Shown here piece by piece: positions 60,501 to 64,000 of a stretch of DNA of 64,000 nt. Position 1 is the stretch's first letter. Every line of letters starts with the position of its first letter. The DNA is taken from assembly GCA_022414725.1 (NCBI GenBank), contig CM039464.1, positions 52,932,557-52,996,556 of the forward strand, in the 5' to 3' direction. Both the position numbers and the translations under genes were made by a program. The notes under the pieces are model-generated. The model searched no databases. It saw only the letters and a list, made by a program, of their open reading frames with translations, and had not been told where the DNA came from. The DNA comes from Microglena sp. YARC (taxonomy: Eukaryota > Chlorophyta > Chlorophyceae > Chlamydomonadales > Chlamydomonadaceae).

Positions 60501-61500
60501 NNNNNNNNNNNNNNNNNNNNNNNNNNNNNNNNNNNNNNNNNNNNNNNNNNNNNNNNNNNNNNNNNNNNNNNNNNNNNNNNNNNNNNNNNNNNNNNNNNNN
60601 NNNNNNNNNNNNNNNNNNNNNNNNNNNNNNNNNNNNNNNNNNNNNNNNNNNNNNNNNNNNNNNNNNNNNNNNNNNNNNNNNNNNNNNNNNNNNNNNNNNN
60701 NNNNNNNNNNNNNNNNNNNNNNNNNNNNNNNNNNNNNNNNNNNNNNNNNNNNNNNNNNNNNNNNNNNNNNNNNNNNNNNNNNNNNNNNNNNNNNNNNNNN
60801 NNNNNNNNNNNNNNNNNNNNNNNNNNNNNNNNNNNNNNNNNNNNNNNNNNNNNNNNNNNNNNNNNNNNNNNNNNNNNNNNNNNNNNNNNNNNNNNNNNNN
60901 NNNNNNNNNNNNNNNNNNNNNNNNNNNNNNNNNNNNNNNNNNNNNNNNNNNNNNNNNNNNNNNNNNNNNNNNNNNNNNNNNNNNNNNNNNNNNNNNNNNN
61001 NNNNNNNNNNNNNNNNNNNNNNNNNNNNNNNNNNNNNNNNNNNNNNNNNNNNNNNNNNNNNNNNNNNNNNNNNNNNNNNNNNNNNNNNNNNNNNNNNNNN
61101 NNNNNNNNNNNNNNNNNNNNNNNNNNNNNNNNNNNNNNNNNNNNNNNNNNNNNNNNNNNNNNNNNNNNNNNNNNNNNNNNNNNNNNNNNNNNNNNNNNNN
61201 NNNNNNNNNNNNNNNNNNNNNNNNNNNNNNNNNNNNNNNNNNNNNNNNNNNNNNNNNNNNNNNNNNNNNNNNNNNNNNNNNNNNNNNNNNNNNNNNNNNN
61301 NNNNNNNNNNNNNNNNNNNNNNNNNNNNNNNNNNNNNNNNNNNNNNNNNNNNNNNNNNNNNNNNNNNNNNNNNNNNNNNNNNNNNNNNNNNNNNNNNNNN
61401 NNNNNNNNNNNNNNNNNNNNNNNNNNNNNNNNNNNNNNNNNNNNNNNNNNNNNNNNNNNNNNNNNNNNNNNNNNNNNNNNNNNNNNNNNNNNNNNNNNNN
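60501..61500. other. Assembly gap of 1000 N
   Basis: Exactly 1000 N, probably a fixed-size placeholder. Flanked by CA-rich sequence on the left and TG-rich on the right. Confidence 1.
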
Positions 61501-62012
61501 TGAGATGTTGTGTGATTTGTTAGTGTGGCTGTGTGTGTGTTGGAATGCGATTGGGCGTGTGTGTATTGTGCGATTGTGGTGTGTGATTGTGTGTTATGTG
61601 GACTTATGTACGTGGCTGTATGTGATTGTGTTGTGCGTGTGTGTGTGCGATTGTGTGTGTGATTGTAAGTGTGTGTGTATGTGCGATTGTGTGTGTGTTT
61701 GTAAGTTTGATTGTGTATGTGTCGGTTTGTGTGATTATGTGTCTGCGATTGTATGCGTGTGTGCATTCACTCACATTCCCTAGTTTGTTTGACACTCTTC
61801 GGGATATATATGCATGTCGTAGTTGCTGTGTATGTGTGTGATTGTGGTGGGTGGTGTGTGTGATTGTTGGTGTGTTGTGTGATTGTGCGTGTGTGTGTGA
61901 TCGTGTGTGTGCATGGATGTTGTGTGTGGCCGTGTGTGATTGTGTTGTGTGTGTGTGTGTGATCGTGTGTGTGCATGATTGTGGTGGTGTGTGTGTGTGA
62001 TGTGTGTGATTG

Positions 62013-62043
<31 letters not shown>

Positions 62044-62369
62044 ATTGTGTGTGTGTGTGGTGTGTGTGTGTGGTGTGTGTGTGTGTGTGTGATTGTGTGT
62101 GTGCATGATTGTGTGTGTGTGAGATTTGTGTGTGATTTGTGTGTTTGTGGGTGTGTTGTGTGTGTTGGTGTGATCGTGTGTGATTGTGTGTGTGATGCGT
62201 TGCGTGATTGTGTGTGGTGTTGTGTGTGTGATGTGTGTAATTGTGTGTGTGTGTGGTGGTGTGATTGTGTGTGTGTGTGTGTGTGGTGTGTGTGATCGTG
62301 TGTGTGCGTGATTTGTGTGTGTGCGTGATTTGTGTGTGATGTGTGTGTGAATTGTGTTGTGTGTTGTGT

Positions 62370-62400
<31 letters not shown>

Positions 62401-62570
62401 ATCGTGTGCATGTCGGTGTGTATGAATTGTGTTTGTGTGTGATTGTTGTGTATTGTGTGTGTGTGTTTGAGTGTGTTGGGTTAGTGATTTGTGTTTGAGT
62501 GTGTTGTGTGAGTTGTGTGATCGTGTGTGTGTGGTGTGTATGTGCGCAGTGTGTGTGATTGTATGACGTG
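61501..62570. repeat. TGTGTGATTG microsatellite
   Basis: GTGTGTGATTGTGTGTG-type repeat. One island at 61765-61835 is a copy of the exon edge described next. Confidence 0.9.
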
Positions 62571-62800
62571 TGTGCGTTCACCAATTCTCAGTTTTTTTTG
62601 AACACGCTTCAGATATGAATATGCACGTCGTAGTTGTTTGGTGGTGTGTGTGATTTTTGTGTGTGAGTGATTGGCGTGTGTTCGATCGTGTGATTATGTG
62701 TGTGATATGTGTCGTGTGTGTATGATTGTGATGTGGTGTGGACTCAATTCTCTCTGTTTCATTGGACATGCCTTCAGATATGATATGCTTGGTTGTTGTT
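61765..62800 (-). other. Three donor-side copies of the 62.95-kb exon
   Basis: Islands at 61765-61835, 62577-62640 and 62735-62800. On the minus strand each has CAACTACGACGTGCATATTC-like sequence, then CTGAGAATTGGTGAAC or CTAGGGAATGTGAGTG donors, then CACACA repeat. They lie downstream of the true exon. Confidence 0.75.
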
Positions 62801-62944
62801 GTGTATGTGTGTGTTTGTGTGCGGGGGGGGGGGGGGGGGGGGGGGGTATGTGTGTGTGGGTCATGCCGGTGGGTTGGTGGCCAGTGCATAGTGTGTGTGG
62901 TGTGTGCGTGTTGTGTGTGCGTGTGTAATTGCGCATCACATTCT

Positions 62945-63051
62945 CTCCAGTTTCATTGGACCGCCTTCAGAAACAACTTGTAATGTCGTAGTTGTTGGCA
63001 GGCACTACCCTCAAACTCGCCGTGCCGGAAGGGCTCAACGCATTCACTGCA
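62945..63051 (-). CDS. Small exon of unknown gene, edges amplified both sides
   Basis: Minus-strand acceptor TTTCACTGTCTTGCAG is followed by a frame encoding ECVEPFRHGEFEGSACQQLR then HYKLFLKAVQ, ending in a stop or, in another frame, near the donor-like GAGAATGTGATG. Exon-start copies lie upstream (63150-63710) and exon-end copies downstream (61765-62800). That arrangement defines the exon better than its coding content does. Family unknown. Confidence 0.45.
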
Positions 63052-63144
63052 AGACAGTGAAAGGGAGGGTGTGTATGTGTGTGTGTGTATGTGAGTGTAG
63101 TGTGGGTGTGTTTGTGTATAGTTGTTATGTGTGTATGTGGTGTT

Positions 63145-63715
63145 GTGTGTTTGTTGAGGGCTCAACCATGCACTCAACACTGGTGGACATGTGTGTGTGT
63201 GTGTGTGGGGGGGGGGGAGGTGTGAGGGGGGGGGAGGTGTGAGGGGGAGGGCCCCCCCGAAGGGAGCCAAAGGAAGGTTTTTGGGGGGAAAAAAGTTGGG
63301 TTTGGGGGGGTGGTTTTTTTTGGGGGTTTTTGTTTTTTATTTGGCGTGCGTGATGGGTGGTGTGTGTGCGTGTTTGTGAAGGGCTCAAACACATGCACCG
63401 CAACAGGTGGACGTGTGTGTGTGTGTGTGTGTGGGGGGGGGGGGGAGGGGGGGGAGGGTGAGGAGAGCGAGAGTAAGAGGATGGAAGGTTGTGTGATTAG
63501 TGTTTGTGATTGTGTGTGGGTGTTGTGTGTGCGTGTTTGTGAAGGGTAAACAATGACCGACACGGTGGAGTGTGTGTGTGTGTGGTGTGGGGGGGGGGGG
63601 GGGGGAGGGTGAGGGGGAGCGAGAGAAGATGTGGAAGTTTGTGGTGGTGTTAGTGCGTGCATGTGTGTGTGTGTGTTTTGTGAAGGGTCAAACACATGCC
63701 CTGCAACCTGGTGGA
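63145..63715 (-). repeat. Four acceptor-side copies of the 62.95-kb exon
   Basis: Copies near 63155-63190, 63378-63412, 63538-63572 and 63680-63716. Minus-strand CACCAGGTTGCAGGGCATGT, GTTTGACCCTTCACAAAACA and similar, each ending in CACACA repeat and separated by poly-G/TG tracts. Confidence 0.75.
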
Positions 63716-63733
63716 AAGGGTGGGTGTGGGGCG

Positions 63734-63734
<1 letters not shown>

Positions 63735-63767
<33 letters not shown>

Positions 63768-63770
63768 CGA
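63735..63770. repeat. (GA)n microsatellite
   Basis: About 15 GA units. Confidence 0.95.
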
Positions 63771-63958
63771 TTTCGGCCTCCCCTCCATCATGCTCCGTCT
63801 ACCAGGTTCTGCGAATTCCGTGGGAGCACGATTGGATTCTAACGAGTACGCTGCATCAGCAGTACTGCGAATTCAGTGGAAGGAATCATCTCCCAATCTC
63901 TTGTCGTTTTTCGGCACTCTCCATTCATGCTCATCCCTCCCACCCACAACACACAAAC

Positions 63959-64000
63959 ATGACAAGCAAGAGGCCACTTAAAGCTGAACTTTCCACCACC
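63959..64000 (+). CDS. Possible gene start running out of the window
   Basis: Unique sequence from 63770 leads to ACAAACATGACAAGCAAGAG, an ATG in a reasonable context, and the frame stays open to the end: MTSKRPLKAELSTT. Only 14 codons are visible, so this is a weak call. Confidence 0.2.
   Translation, partial: MTSKRPLKAELSTT

Noticed and set aside
60390..61783. Open frames of 350-458 codons
   Set aside because: They consist mainly of N from the assembly gap.

Overview
The window looks like nuclear DNA of a photosynthetic eukaryote, most likely a chlorophyte green alga. This is inference from content: a plastid/cyanobacterial-type DUF2232 membrane protein, an algal-type 37-38-residue helical repeat protein, a mitochondrial CMC2 gene, GT-AG introns of many kilobases, and abundant small transposons. 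No species can be named from the sequence alone. Coding density is very low. Most of the 64 kb is intron and tandem repeat. There is one 1000-base gap of N at 60501-61500.

Layout. 0-4.3 kb: a minus-strand gene of unknown function (clear 131-codon exon at 3652-4045) with repeated exon edges in its intron. 5.2-7.9 kb: a dispersed repeat family, a long foldback hairpin (5434-5576) and the compact single-exon CMC2 gene (6830-7129). 7.9-10.1 kb: two tandem arrays and a small minus-strand exon. 10.2-11 kb: small transposons, including a hAT-type MITE with a perfect 8-bp target duplication. 12.3-13.2 kb: minus-strand helical-repeat protein. 14-15 kb: a plus-strand exon candidate and a minus-strand terminal exon. 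15-20 kb: tandem arrays. 20.9-32.3 kb: a plus-strand DUF2232 membrane-protein gene split into at least four exons. 33-37 kb: repeats, a second hAT-type MITE copy and a minus-strand charged, coiled-coil terminal exon. 38.08-56.6 kb: a minus-strand calcineurin-like metallophosphoesterase gene of about 18.5 kb, with six exons recognised and continuous reading phase over its last four. 58-64 kb: GC-rich sequence, the gap, TG arrays and a small minus-strand exon.

The most striking structure is shared by unrelated genes here. Exon edges, together with the adjoining splice site, are tandemly amplified on the intron side. Copies of acceptor plus exon start lie upstream of the true exon. Copies of exon end plus donor lie downstream. 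Copies of the terminal exon tail lie after the stop codon. These arrays account for much of intron length in the DUF2232 and phosphoesterase genes. They create long series of decoy or alternative splice sites in the same orientation as the gene, with one inverted exception at 3.2-3.6 kb.

The stretch from about 46.5 to 58.3 kb carries many apparent single-base indels, both in recognisable exons and in satellite units. It may be unpolished long-read sequence, so exon calls there are approximate. The genes have no evident shared pathway: one plastid membrane protein, one mitochondrial copper/cytochrome oxidase assembly factor, one phosphoesterase, one organelle-RNA-type repeat protein and several unknowns.
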